Shown here in pieces: positions 20,836 through 34,000 of a stretch of DNA of 64,000 bases. Under the pieces are notes generated by a model. The model saw only the letters and a program-made list of their open reading frames with translations, did no database searches and was not told where the DNA came from. Source of the stretch: Pieris napi (taxonomy: Eukaryota; Arthropoda; Insecta; Lepidoptera; Pieridae); contig NC_062248.1 of assembly GCF_905475465.1 (NCBI RefSeq), positions 9,734,001 through 9,798,000 on the forward strand, written 5' to 3'. Position numbers and translations under genes: made by a program. Each line of letters starts with the position of its first letter. Within the stretch, counting starts at the first letter, position 1.

Positions 20836-21279
20836 ATGAACACACTAGAAGTGCAAATGAGTCTTCGTAGAATACATCCCAGCCTCCAGAGCAACGTATA
20901 TCCTTCAAATCGATTGCCGATGTATGCTCAGGTGCCAGCACTTATCATATGCAATCTTGACCCTGATTCACAGCCGGGGTCTCATTGGGTGGCTATTCAT
21001 ATAAACGTCGAAAGAGTTGGGGAATACTTTGATTCGTTTGGACGTAAACCTATTGAAGCAATAGAAGGATTTTTAAGGAGGAATTGTTGCATGTGGAGAT
21101 ACAATAACCTTACGGTTCAGGATTACCTATCGGCGGTGTGCGGAGAGTACTGTTTGGTATACATATATTACAAGTTCAGGGGGATGAGATTAGAAGACTT
21201 CCTTAGAAATTTTACGTGTGACTCAGAGAACAATGATACGGTGCTAGTAAATTTGTATAGAAATATAATGGACATATAA
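20836..21279 (+). CDS. Adenain-like cysteine protease (Polinton PRO), right TIR copy
   Basis: Exact 147-residue duplicate of the left protease with the same His50/Asp66/Cys102 set, carried in the right TIR and read in the opposite direction. Its TATA box (20760-20767) and AATAAA motifs just after the stop are duplicated too, so it should be expressed independently. It is transcribed toward the dacapo 3' end (convergent). A complete gene inside both TIRs is unusual: Polinton proteases are normally single-copy and internal. Confidence 0.92.
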   Translation: MNTLEVQMSLRRIHPSLQSNVYPSNRLPMYAQVPALIICNLDPDSQPGSHWVAIHINVERVGEYFDSFGRKPIEAIEGFLRRNCCMWRYNNLTVQDYLSAVCGEYCLVYIYYKFRGMRLEDFLRNFTCDSENNDTVLVNLYRNIMDI

Positions 21280-21309
21280 ATAAAAGAATAATACCTGGAA
21301 TAAAAATGT

Positions 21310-21315
21310 TTTATT
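21310..21315 (-). terminator. AATAAA in the right TIR in dacapo sense
   Basis: Minus-strand AATAAA about 610 bp downstream of the dacapo stop, inside the Polinton TIR. Plus-strand AATAAA signals of the right protease lie within 40 bp (21278-21310), so the TIR holds a compact bidirectional poly(A) region. It could terminate dacapo mRNA (inference). Confidence 0.4.
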
Positions 21316-21794
21316 TAAATATGTAACCCTTACATCTAATTTTATTATAGATAATGGTGTTAATGTAGGTATATTTATTGTTGTTTGCTTAGACCCGTAG
21401 GTTAGGTTAGGTTAGATATAGTTTATTATATTATATTATTCTATTTTTCTTTTAGAGCCATAGATCGGGTTAGTGAATGTAGGAAAGTAGATAACGATGC
21501 ATTCGTACTGAGTCATTAAGTAATTAGATAATGAGTGGGGATTTCGTGCAGGAAATAGTAACTGATAAGGTGGTGATTAGTAAGTAATTAGCAAGGTTTT
21601 GGGAAAGCTATCTCTGGAACGGTTAGAGCTATCAGTTCAGGAGTGAGTGCATTCGACTCCGCACGTCCTGTTTAGTGGGGTTAGAGCACAAACTTTTTTT
21701 TTTTTTTTTTTTTTTTTTTAGGCGGGCGCTGCCTCCGAAACAGCTTTTTTTACCGAAGCAGTGGGTGAGGCAGTGCCCGGGAATCCATACTACT

Positions 21795-21800
21795 CACGAT
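21795..21800. repeat. Right target-site duplication CACGAT
   Basis: The six bases directly outside the right terminus (CCATACTACT) repeat the left duplication exactly, which fixes the right boundary at 21794. Confidence 0.95.
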
Positions 21801-21924
21801 CGAAGTGTCAGCCGCCGTGATACGCGGCAGAAGCTCCTTCCGGCACTGCACTATTAAATTCTATTTGGACCTAGGCATTACAAGTGAAATGACACCTTGT
21901 TCAATTAGCGGGGAGGGGGATGCC
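21801..21924 (-). other. dap: Remaining dacapo 3' UTR before the Polinton
   Basis: 124 bp of GC-rich host sequence between the stop codon and the target duplication. No minus-strand AATAAA occurs here, so the native poly(A) site must lie across the insertion (candidates ATTAAA at 7901-7906 and AATAAA at 7332-7337 on the minus strand) or be replaced by one in the TIR. Confidence 0.6.
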
Positions 21925-22064
21925 CTAACTGCGTTTGAGGTGCGTCTGCACCAGCCTTGCGACTTTGGGCGGGCGGATGTGAACGCCGCGCAACTCTTGC
22001 TTGTGTTTGTGCGCCGGTGATTTCGCACCGTTGCTGGATGGCCGCTTGTGCACTCTCAAGAAAT
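21925..22064 (-). CDS. dap: dacapo coding exon 2 (degron second half and basic C-terminus)
   Basis: 140 bp including the stop TAG (21925-21927). The acceptor is a strong pyrimidine tract, TTTCCCTCTTTTCAG. The exon starts with AT, completing Asp142, then FLRVHKRPSSNG and a His/Lys/Arg-rich tail ending THLKRS. It is markedly GC-richer than the surrounding intron and Polinton. The plus-strand open frame at 21805-22020 is only its antisense shadow. Confidence 0.87.
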
Positions 22065-25000
22065 CTGAAAAGAGGGAAAGACAATATTAAACTATGAAAA
22101 AATGGAGATTTAATAATGACTCTAGCTAGTGGACTCTAGAATCGTAGACGACTATATAGACAATTTAATAGCCGACTCTAAAATGAGAGAATAAAATACC
22201 TACCACAGAATTTTCGAAATAATTTAGTTTATAAACAATGCTTGGTTTCTCTGTAATATGTGTTTGGCATTTTGCCAGATTCCCATACACTGAGCTTCCA
22301 TAATAACTAATATTTTAAGCACATTTAACTGAGTGGTACATTTATAAAAAATATTTAAAATTATTCTAATTCCACACAAACGAAATTATGTAACGAAAGG
22401 TCGTAAAATCAGAAGGTAGAGCAGTACCCATTTTTTGGAGTAAAGTTTTACGACTTTTGTTTCTTTGAGCATTGGGACCCTGCAGTTGACATTTACGACT
22501 ACTCGTATAGAACTATAAAAAGTAATACTGGAATTTTAAAATCCCGGCCACGCCCTTCAAGTCGTTCCTAATTTAAAGAAAGCCTTTGAGGCTATTAAAG
22601 TTTTACTGCCGTTTTACGTTTAATAAATTAGCTATTGTCATACTATAGAAATTAATATTAATCTAATTCAGATGCACAAATTTGGGACCAAAATCATACT
22701 ACTGATGCAATAAAATGCTATGTTTAATATGTTATAAAAACAAATGAAGGAGCCGGTTTCAAAATCGGATCTTGTAATAATCACAGCTCATAAAAAGTGC
22801 TTAGCAACATGCGATGCGCAAGAGAGCAGGCACCCACCTCGTACAAGGCCACGACTTGATTTGATAGAAGTCATATGACCAATATAATAAGGAATATAGG
22901 CCCTCTAAAGTAATACGAACGCTTAGTAACTTTTATTGATATTATTTAATTCTTGTGTTAATACAAAAACAATATCACATAATCTCGAGTCGCCTGTCTA
23001 TAGAACTATTGGTAATTATTTTACACGCTTTTTGAAGAGAATTAACTCCCTCTGACAAGATTTTTTTTCTGAGGATATTTGCAATCAACTCTAAGGCTAT
23101 GAGCGAATCTGTTCTGTGGTGCTGTCTCCTGCCTAGAGTAACTGCCTGTCTTCTAGCTCTAGAATATTTTGTTGAGTTCTCACATCTGACAAGAGTTTTT
23201 AAAGAAACTTTCCAAGTTAAATAATATGAGTGTCTTAAATCAAAATTATTTACGAAAAAATTTTGTAATTTTTGTTATTAATTGAATATTGATTTAGCGA
23301 ATTTGATCATTAATTTTGTCAAAATTTACAAGTTATAACAATAACAGCTTAGCCGCAAGTATAATACTTACACGTTTTAATAAAATATTTTCGTCAATTT
23401 CACGATTGTGACCTTGTAAGATAAGGAGTTAGAAGTATTGACGGTTAACTATTATCGTATAAAATTCAAAGAGATTCGTCAGAAACTATGTCAGTGACGC
23501 AATCCAAGGCCGACAAGTTGACCACGCGGATGATTCCCGCCAAATTTACCACGTGTGTGGAATATTACAATAGCACGTGACCTAACCTGAAAATGACATA
23601 GCGCTAGAGTTATTCACTAAAACAACAATATAGGAAACTCATAAAACTTAAACAAACGAGAAGAAAACATTTTCACAACGTTACATAACTATTTCCCGCC
23701 AAACATTCAATGGAGCGTTTCGCGGCATTTTCGCTGTACCTATTATACCGTATATTTAAGAAGTGCCCAAGAATTGTACAGTATACGTATTGCGGAAATC
23801 TTTCGTAGTTGGCCGGGTTATAGCTTATATTTGGCTCGCGTAAACTGTAATGGCCTTGAGTGCGCACACAAGCCACTATCAATTCACACAAATATGACGA
23901 TATCTAATAATATTCAAAACTAAGCGTATTTTCAACTCGTCTGAATAACATTGAACGCCACAACTGGGTCTTCGCTCATTACTTACGAATTGGGATGGTA
24001 ATTAGGTTGAGTAAAAGTTTTCTTATGAGTGCAGTGAAAGGTAATTTTTATTATAACTTGATATTTGATTTATTAGCCCCAGAGTTCATTAAACGACCGG
24101 CTGCCCGAATTTATCCGATTGCCGACGTGGTTATTTTCGTCGACCTAAATATCTGCGCGGACGCATCGCGTTTGTGACTCGTCCAAGAGGCTTTACAACT
24201 GTCATTATAAAGGGTAACTTTTGACATTATGATACCTATAAATGAGCCATAATTGCTTTGTCACGACTGCCATTGTTCGTAACAAGTTGGCAAGCGAGAT
24301 TGAGAAATGAACCGAATGCAGCGCACGCGCATAAATGACCGCGTCTGATGAACACGCATCCGTCGACCCGAGTGGAATCACTGATGGGATAAAAAATATG
24401 AAAGGATAGGATAAATCGTCTAGGAACGTGAAGGATTCATCCTGATGAGCGTCAAATTAACTTTTTCTAACGTCACGCTTCCTTCGAGAGTCGATGATGT
24501 CGAAGTGTTTTGTTTGTCGTTTTGTTTTGTCCTTTGTAATTGCCGCAGGATACAGCGTAACATGAATAGGTAATATGCGTACATGTCTCAGGAACGTTAA
24601 TGCCTTCGAAAAATTCATTTCTTTGCACTTCAATTATCTGAAGCTTTGTTGCGAACAAAAGGTGCAGAAAGATGACCGCTCAACAAATGCCGTTCTCTGA
24701 ATCGCGTATACAAAAGCAGGAAATTGCGGCGAATTCCCAAAAGTATGAAAACGCGTGAGTGCTTGCGGATTCTAAAGACCACAGTAATTTAACGACAAAC
24801 ATTGCCCACGCGCTGCCGTGTTTATATTATAGCTTTATAAACGCGGACAATTTTACAAATATATCTAACACGGCGGAAAACTGGTTCGATGACGTAAAGA
24901 AACAAGTCTAAACTTGCCCGCGTCCCGTGCACACCCGCTACACGTAATGTTCTTGGAAGCACACGTGTGGGGGGTAAGGGGGATTGAAAAGAAACGAGCG

Positions 25001-28000
25001 CGGATTTGTCAGGCGTAGGCGGTGACTGCAATCAAACAGGTTGCCTCATGCCCTAGCTGTGTTTATCCTGATTATAGGGCTACTGCATTTGCCAGACCAT
25101 TTTGTATCTCGTTTAATCACCTTGACAGGAAACGGAATTGCGTTTACTAGATAGGGTATGCAAGTATTGAGATTACGAACCAGTTCCCAAATATCTAGGT
25201 CAAGTGAAAGGCGTGTCGACATCACAGTTACGGATATGCAGCGTCCGCAATATGACTATGGGCAAGGGCAAGATGCAATAGATACCTAACATAAGGTTAC
25301 AAACTATTTTTTGTTCAAAAAGAGTACACCATTATTATACAGTATTTCATAGGTGAAAAAAAATTGAAGAAAAAACTATAAAAACATATTTTTCTTGGGA
25401 GTGCATTTTTTTTCTACATGAGGATGTTCGTCTAATAATGTAGCCACATCTGAACAACTTTCATTTTGCATATTAAATTTGACTGTTAATACGGCAGGTA
25501 GGTATTTACAGAAATTTGCGACTCACTGCTCCAATAATCATTCCCTAGTGAAAATACCCTTTCAACAGCAGCATTAGTGCCTGGACAACTAAAAATCTAA
25601 AAAATGTTTTAGAAAGACAAATGAGTACTTTCAGAGTACAGGCTTTGAAAAGAGTACGGTTTGCCAAAAACGAGTACAAAACTCAGTAAATGAGTATAGT
25701 TGGTCACCTTACCTAACAGAACTTTTGTTTATATCTATTAAATATTCGTATATAAATAAAAATCAGCAATTGCAAATTCCAAAAGCAAGTTTAGTAAAGG
25801 ATTAGTTACTCAACCCTGAAGCACATCGTTCTATCGATACACGATAAAAAGTGTAACAAAAACCAATCTTGCTTGTATATTATAGCTGTTTGGGTATCGA
25901 GCTACTGGTTTTAAGACAAGCCTAAACAAATAAGTGACAGGCAGGTAGAGTGCATTGTATTCCGATTTTAACGTTTGTTCATATTATCTGATATGTTATT
26001 TAAAATGCGGTTAACCTTAGTTCATGGTTTATGATTTGATTGACGTGGATTTTGTCGTATACTGTGGAAAGGAGCAACTTCTCTGAATATTATATCGTTC
26101 TTTGAGTTTTTAATCAGTTTCTTGGCTTTTAATGGACATGAATATATGCTTGTTCGTTAAATCTATTACACCACTGCCTTTTTAGGTCTGGGCCTCAGAT
26201 TTCTGTATCTGTTTCATAATCATTTGTTAATCTAATAGGCAAGTAGGTGAGCAGCCTCCTGTGTCTAACGCACGTAGTCGACTTTTTGGGTCTAAAGCCG
26301 CTTTCCTCACGATGGTTTCCTTCACGGTTAGAGCGAATGTTAAATGTCCATTGGTGCACAACCGGGGATCGAATCTACGACCTCAGTGATAAGAGTCGCT
26401 GCAGCCACTAGGCCAACACTGCACTGACTCTTTGTATTGAATCTTTACAGCGTCAGAAACGTTTAAAACATTACATATTCAGTTAAGAGACGGTCATTTG
26501 ATTTATGATCCCATTTACCCATGACATTGTTGTATAAACATCTTTGTACTCTCATTTTCCACTTGTTACTTTCTCTGTAAAATGGTAATGTACCATAACG
26601 GACGTGAATGGCTTTCCGGATTTAGGTTGTGATTTCTTATTTGGTTCTATTGAGACAAGATGAAGTCGTGAAATTCGAATCACATACATATATATAAACT
26701 CGTCTGTCCAGAGAACCAAACATCACAGGAAACAAAAAAAAATGTTTCATTTCGTCAATGTTCGTTAAAATATTATTATAAGCTTCTGTCCACAGTTTTG
26801 ATTGGTAAAAAGGACTTATTTATTAATAACATAAATAAGTCCTTACTTCATTAGATTTTACCAATTAAATGACATAAGAGTCTAATAAAAAAATAAATGC
26901 TTTTTTGACATACGAGGTTATAATTCTACAGTGATATATTTGTGTCAAAACGTAATACAACATTTTTAATACAGACCAAAGACAACCTCAAACTACAGAA
27001 TGAAACACATTTCTGAGATTACCTATAAATATATGATAACCAAGTGACACTTCTTTATTTCTAAAGATAGGAACACACAATAGGAGCATATTTCATTGGA
27101 AAAATTGAATTGTCGTTTTTAGTATTTTCACTACTTATCATTTATGTTTCCCACTGTTAAACCATCTCTGGACTTCTACAAATAATTCAAGACCAAATTA
27201 GCCAAATCGGTCTACGAACAGCAATTCATTTATATATATATAGATAGATAGATTAAAAAAACAGGATGTTTCGTTTATGAACATCTAATAAATGCACTTA
27301 TTGATTGAAGATAGGTGTGAAGTTACTATGTTTGCTGTTTCGTTAGTATCTATTTCTGATTCTCACGGGTAGTATTGTAAGTAGATCAAACAACTGTAAC
27401 CCTGCTACTGCAATCGGCTATTGCATTCTCTAGCTGACCGATATATGATTGCTAACAACGTCATATTGTGAAGTAATGTCAAGAGTATGAGTAATGAAGT
27501 ACTTCATGGATAATATTACATTTTAATGCTAATTAGCTATAAATAAATACCATTTTTTAAGGAAATGGCAAGAAGGTTAGTCAACATCATAGGAGACCGA
27601 AGAGCAGCTGCCTCGGACAAAGATTTGATTTGACGCGGCCAGTATCTTCGGAACCTTGCCTAAAGGGACTTCTTTGAATAATATATTTAAAGGTTAGTAA
27701 TTAATTAATAATAAATAATTGCATCCTAATCGTAATAACTAATAATTGTTTATATTCAGATTAATAGGATGCGATTGATTACTTTATAGATAGTGTAATA
27801 CCATAATATACATATGTGCAGTGTTGGCCTAGTGGGTTCTCTCGACTCATCCCTGAGGTCGTAGGTTCGATCTCCGGATGTGTAATGGACTTTGTGCACA
27901 TTTAATATTCGCTTGAACGTTGAAGGAAAACATCGGGAGGAAACCGGCTTGCCTTAGACCCAAAAAGTCGACCGCGTGTGTTAGGAGGCTCACCTACTTG

Positions 28001-31000
28001 CCTATTAGATTGACAAATGATCATGAATAAGAAATCCGAGGCACAGACCTAAAAAGGTTGTAGCTTTTTTTGCAATTTACATAGAAAATACTAGAAGAAA
28101 TAGCTTGGTTGCGTGGTTGCCGTGTGAAAGTAACAGATGCATTGTAGCGAAACGGATTCTTTGTCACGTTTGCGCAAGTAAAAGTCCAAGGTAAAAGTTT
28201 GTAGAGTAAACATTAACTGTTACACAAATCTTAATTAAAACATTGAATATTTTGTCATGTACCAAGGAAGTGATCTTGTAGTGCATAACTAAACTGTTTT
28301 TATACTTTATTTACGGCTTAGTAAACGCATGTGCGTGAACGGGCTACCAAGCGTCACGATGAAAAAAATACCTTTTATTGCAATAACATCTATAGTTAGA
28401 GTAAGAGCGTGTGAAATAAAACTTTTCAATACTAGAAAATAAAATGCTCGCTTTAAAATTTTAATCGTTCGATAAGGAAGTTTCTTATTTTTTGCTTTCA
28501 GCTTTCAATCTACACTTCTTTTTCTAGACCACATCTAGTGTTTCTAAGTTCAACGAACTACAAGCTAGGACTAGACGCAGGTGTCATTTATCTCCGCCAT
28601 GTGACGACCAAGTTTTTCTAATTAAAAAACTTTGCTAGTAGCGAGGTTAATACAATTTTATAGACCCGGCAAACGACGTTTTGCCATGTTCTAAGAAACA
28701 TTTTTTAGTTCAATAAAAACAACTATCTATCTACTATAATAAAAAATAGGGGTTGATCGTAGAGCGGTCAAAATGAAGGGTTGTATGTATTTTTAATGCC
28801 ACATAATAAAAAAATAAAAATATATCAAAAAAATAAAAATTTGAGGTAGGCACCCCTTATCACTTAGAGGTTTGAAATAGATAGTAGCCGATTCTCAGAC
28901 TTACTGAATCCGCATAAAAAATTTCATAAGAATCGGTCGAGCCGTTTCGCAGGAGTATGGGAACGAACATTGTGACACGAGAATTTTATATATATAAAGA
29001 TTTTATGCTTTCGATCGGGTAACTAATGGCTAACGTTATTACCATTAATTGAGTTACTTTAATTTCTAAATTGATTCCGACATTACTATCGCTGGAATAG
29101 TTTACATTTATCTTGATGTATAATTATTTAATTTAAAAAGGCACACTAACGAAACATACAGATACAAAAAATATGTGTGTGAATGTGTGCACACCATTCA
29201 TTGGGACACATTTCAATTATAAAAACGAAAATCAATAATACAATAAACTTACGAAATACAAATATTAAATTGTGGTAAATGCTAGAAATACAGGCGAGAA
29301 CTATTGCTGCAATATAATCCTACATCAGTAACAACCAAGGTCTATTATTTATATATTAAGCACACTATTCATTCACACACTGACTCACTCACTCACTCAC
29401 ACACTCATTCACTAAAAAACACCCAACACTCACTCATGCACTATGGCGTTTTGAAAACGGTTTAAAAAACAAAAATTAATAAAGATGTAATTAAATTATA
29501 TATAAATATAATTTCAGGAATTTATGATTAAGTTGTTATGGAAGAGCTCGGAACCCTGACACATTGTAATGCATGTACTTATAATGAATAAACACATTTT
29601 TATTTATACATTACCAGGTATTTACTGTACGAGTGTAATCTATATTCTAAGAAGGATAACCCTGCGGTGGGATCAAAGGTGCCGCACCCAATGACGATCA
29701 AAGCGCCGCCATTATCGACCACTTGAAGTATCATTGATGACAGTGCTACCGCGCTACCGGAATTCGACGTATCTTTCATCTATACATATTTGTTTCTACA
29801 CGCTTTATATTAGCTTCACCTGTATGTATGTATGTAACCGACTCCTTCGGAATCGATTTTGACCCAATTTTAACGGACAGATTTAATTCAAACTTTGCCC
29901 ACCTGTCAAAGATCGATGACAATGCAATAATCCGAAAAAAATTAACTAAAAAATAAATAATAGTTTAAAAAAACTAAAAAACACGCTTTTAAAGCACATC
30001 AAACTAAAAAGTGAAAAATAATTCCTAATTTAGGCTGAAAATTGTAATGAACAAAAAATACTGGTATTATTGTGAAAAAGCGTGGGTTGCTCGATAGACG
30101 AAAAATATGGCACAGAGTTAGTTTGATGTGGTTTAAAGTTTAAAAAAATGTTTTTTAGTTTTTTTTAACTATTATTTATTATAGTTATATAGTTTCACCA
30201 AACTGGATTAATGATCACAGTTCCCGATAACTTGAGATTTATAGCATTTAAATGGTATTTTTAAAACAAAGAAATGAGAAACAAAAAGCTCCTGACAGGT
30301 AATTCATTCGGACAGGCAGACCGCAGCCAACCAACCGTAAATAAAAATCGCATTCCCATTCCCGTCTGCACACTTCGCTACTGTACGCGTAAAATTGCGG
30401 ACTGTCTCAACCGGCGTCAAAAAGATTTATCAAAACTTATCAAGCCCTCTTCGTGTCTCTATCATTTTAGTAGCGTTAATATACCAAGAATTGTACTATC
30501 ATTAGCTAAACCAAGACATGTGTGCAAGTCGCAGCCAACTAGCTTAATTAGCCGTTCAATTAACAGCCTAGCCGTTTAACGAGCGGCCTGAAAGATGTTC
30601 AGCCAGTTTAGTAAACAGCTAGGCAAATGACTTGGATCGTTGACGTTTCATTGCTTGCCTAGCCTGTTGACTGTTAATGTACATTTAATTCCACTTTCTG
30701 CCACTCTCAAACTAGAAACGAAACTCTTCAAATTATCAATATGGCGTCGGTAAACCACAACTTTGATGGTGTTTTCCGAAATTTCATGAAAAATAACAAG
30801 TACAATGTGAAGTGACTAATAATGTGAATTTGACTTAAGCAATTTAATTTTAAAAGAAATATTTTTTATGTCAGATGTTCATCTTTTTATTTCTGCCAAA
30901 TACTCAATCGTACGAATGGCCTAAGCATTAGCCAGCCAGTTTATTACGTTGTAACAATCGCTACGAATGAATAACTTTCAGGCCGTTAGTTAAACGGCGC

Positions 31001-34000
31001 CGTTTAGTTAAAAGGCCCAATTTCTATGTAGTGATTGGGATAAGACACGCAACCTACATTCCCATGGTTGTTATATGAAACGGGAGCCGAAACAACTCCA
31101 TAAATTTGGAACAATAGGATCGATACTGGGAAAGACAGGTCATAAACGGTAGCTAAGAACGTTGAACAGCAATAATCTCTATTGTTGAAGCATTGTTCAG
31201 AAATGTCTAACAATTGAGAACGAGTCCATCCGAACCGCTAAGCAATAAACATGGGTTTTTAAACAGAAAACAGAAGTAGACCATTGTGAGATGTGACCTG
31301 AGGTTACTAAACGCGACCTATGGACCATATTTGAGATGAGACTCATTGTGGACGGACAATGCATAGAAAAGATGGGATCAGAGGGGCGATGCTGCTAAGT
31401 ATTACACGGACAATAGGCACAAAGACTGGTGTATGTTTACTCATGAATGTAGAATAATAGACAATGGCCGGTGCTATGCTAATACCGCATAACAGGTTCA
31501 CGCGGCCTTTCCCAAGATAAGTCTACTTGTATAACGAATTCGCGTTTCATGTTTAATCGTGCATTCGGGTTAAGGTAGTGTAATCCCGTTTTTAAATAGT
31601 CTATTTGGACGTTTGCTAACTATTACATGGCATTGTTAAGTAAATTAATGAAATTTCTTTGTTGAATTGAATTGTAAATTGTCATTTGAGATTGCAGACA
31701 ATGCACAATAGAAAAGATTTCATAAGTTTCTATGCTTGCTTTCGTTATTTTTCTTGTACTTATGTTGCTGTGTTGGTCCAGTGGCGACTCTCATCCCTGA
31801 GGGCGTTGGTTCGATGCTGTGCACTAATGGACTTTTTTCTATGTACACTTTTAACATTCGCGTAACATCGTAAGGACTTAGACACAAAACATCGACGGCG
31901 TGTCAGTTACTGGCTGATCACCTACTCGCCTGTTAGATTGACAAATGATCGTGGAACAGATTCAGAAATCTGAGGCCCAGACCAAAAAAGGTTGCAGCGA
32001 CATTGATTTTAAGAAAAATAATATTTAAGAAATATTTTTTGAGGTCTTGCGAAGTGTTTTGAGCGGCATTTGGCTAGCGCTACGCCAATTATAATCGGTG
32101 TAGTGGTTTAGAAGTCCGGGGCGACATGTGCCCCACATCTGGTGTTTATTATCGCGTATTAAATTGCATCTCGGCTTACAAGGTCTAACGACACTTGACA
32201 TTGCTTTTGAAAGTGCGATAACGCTTATCTTAAGTGAGCAAAGCGAAAGCTCACGGCAATATACCGATAAGTGTTTTTATGTGCCGAAAGCTCTCAATGG
32301 GATACTTTTTGTGCCCCAAAAGCTCCCAAGGTTATACAAGTCCTGATTAAAATGTTAGCGTGACGCTTCAAAAACTGCGAGTGTATTGCTTAATTAAAAT
32401 TTCAAGGAGTGCCTTCGACCTTCGAGATACAATAAGGATAGGTAGCAGACCACCCACGAAAACTAAAAATTAATCCAGGTGTCATTTATGTAATCTAAGA
32501 TAGAAGTAGAAGCGTAAACAAAATGTAATCAATATCGCACACTTGAAGCCAAAATGAGCCCATTAGTTTTTACCACTCATAAATTGTAATTTAACATTCG
32601 CAGTTCCGATAATATTAACATAAGTGTCACAATAACATAACACAATTTTATTAATTACAATCAAGTACAGTATTTATAATTTTCTTAACCTACAAAGTAA
32701 TAATAAAAATAATTAAAAAGATAATCAAACAAATTTAAAAGATTGGTCCCTGTGGCAGTGTACCTTTAACGCTGGCAGCATTTCCTCGCTGTATTGCGAT
32801 ACTAATTCGTTAGTGTCAGATTAACGAACTCTTCAATAAGTCAGTTTTTTGTTAATCCCTACTACCCCTAATGTTATCTTCTAATATATAAAATCGGGTC
32901 ACAGTTTTCATTGCCATACTCCTCCGAAACGGCTTGACCGATTTTGATGAAATTTTTTGTGCTTATCCGGTATCTATGACAATCGGCCAACATCTATTTT
33001 TCATCCCCCTAAATGTTAGGGGTAGTCCACCACAATTTTTTTTTTTTTTGACAAAATTTTTAATTTCTATTTTTTTATGATACAACATACAAAAATACAT
33101 ACAACCCCTAACTTTCATCCCTCTACGATCAACCCCTATTTTTTTATTATACATGATATACATGGCAAAACGACGTTTGCCCGGTCAGCTAGTACATAGT
33201 TACATATAAAGCTTAAACAAAGCCAGTTGTTAGCTTTAAACAGTTTTATTTTATTTGTACACCAACCGCCACCGAACTTTCGTTCAATTACCTAGTCTAG
33301 CTGTTGCTGTGATCGTAAATTCATCTCATAAATCATATATTTAAGCCGCCAATAAAACGCGTCAAAGGAGGCACAATCGTTCTGAACAATAAATATAATT
33401 TTTACGACATTATTATGCAGGGCTGGACACTTATACTTCACTAACGAGCCTTTATGGGCGGTCAAATCGTTCGGTTTCGACAAATTCCACTTTTTAAAAC
33501 GTGTGAAAGTCGTATAAAGGGGTCGCGTTGTCTCGCAATAATGGTGACCGGCGGGGTCGGTTCGTAAAAATGATTGGTCAAGCATTGATGGACTGGAGAA
33601 AAGAATTTATGAATATGGGTCACCTTCGGTCTTGGGAAAGGAAATGCCATTTGAATGCAATACTGCAACGTAATAAAACTTGATCGTTTATTTATTTCGT
33701 AAGCCTACAGCTAACATATAATATATAAAACAAATATATAGCCAAAGATATACAAAAACGTTTGAAACATTTACGGAAAAGATCAATAAAAATATTAAAT
33801 AGGTACGTAATAATTAATTCGGCTGTGATGTATTTCTTTTAATGCAAACGGGCTGTAGGCTCATTATATCGTCGCCCATGGACACTCACGTTGCCAGAAG
33901 GCTCGCAAGTGTGATGCCGGCCTTTCAAAAACAGGTTGGCTCTTTTCATGAAGAAGTGGAATTGGTTCGGAAATATTTCAGTGGGCAGCTGATTCCACAT

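Larger units (their letters stand above)
8204..21794 (-). mobile_element. Complete Maverick/Polinton element, 13,591 bp
   Basis: Self-synthesising, virus-like DNA transposon. Hallmarks seen directly: ends AG...CT (terminal decamer AGTAGTATGG, inverted at the other end), a perfect 6-bp target duplication CACGAT, 1,664-bp terminal inverted repeats, a family B DNA polymerase, an rve integrase, a GPSGCGKS packaging ATPase, an adenain-like protease and capsid genes. AG termini and 6-bp duplications are the known Polinton signature. All unique genes read on the minus strand; the right TIR adds a plus-strand protease and a truncated capsid gene. No frameshift or internal stop was found in the core genes. 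That, with near-identical TIRs, implies recent insertion or recent homogenisation of the ends. It lies 131 bp downstream of the dacapo stop codon. Confidence 0.96.
20131..21794. repeat. Right terminal inverted repeat, 1,664 bp
   Basis: Mirror copy of 8204-9867. It holds a second intact protease gene (plus strand) and the last 158 codons of the capsid gene without its start. Both protease copies translate to identical 147-residue proteins. The inner edge at 20131 directly abuts a diverged older copy of the capsid 3' end (about 19921-20125). Confidence 0.93.

Noticed and set aside
21805..22020. 71-residue plus-strand frame next to the Polinton
   Set aside because: Antisense shadow of dacapo exon 2 and its 3' UTR; the minus strand has splice, frame and motif support.
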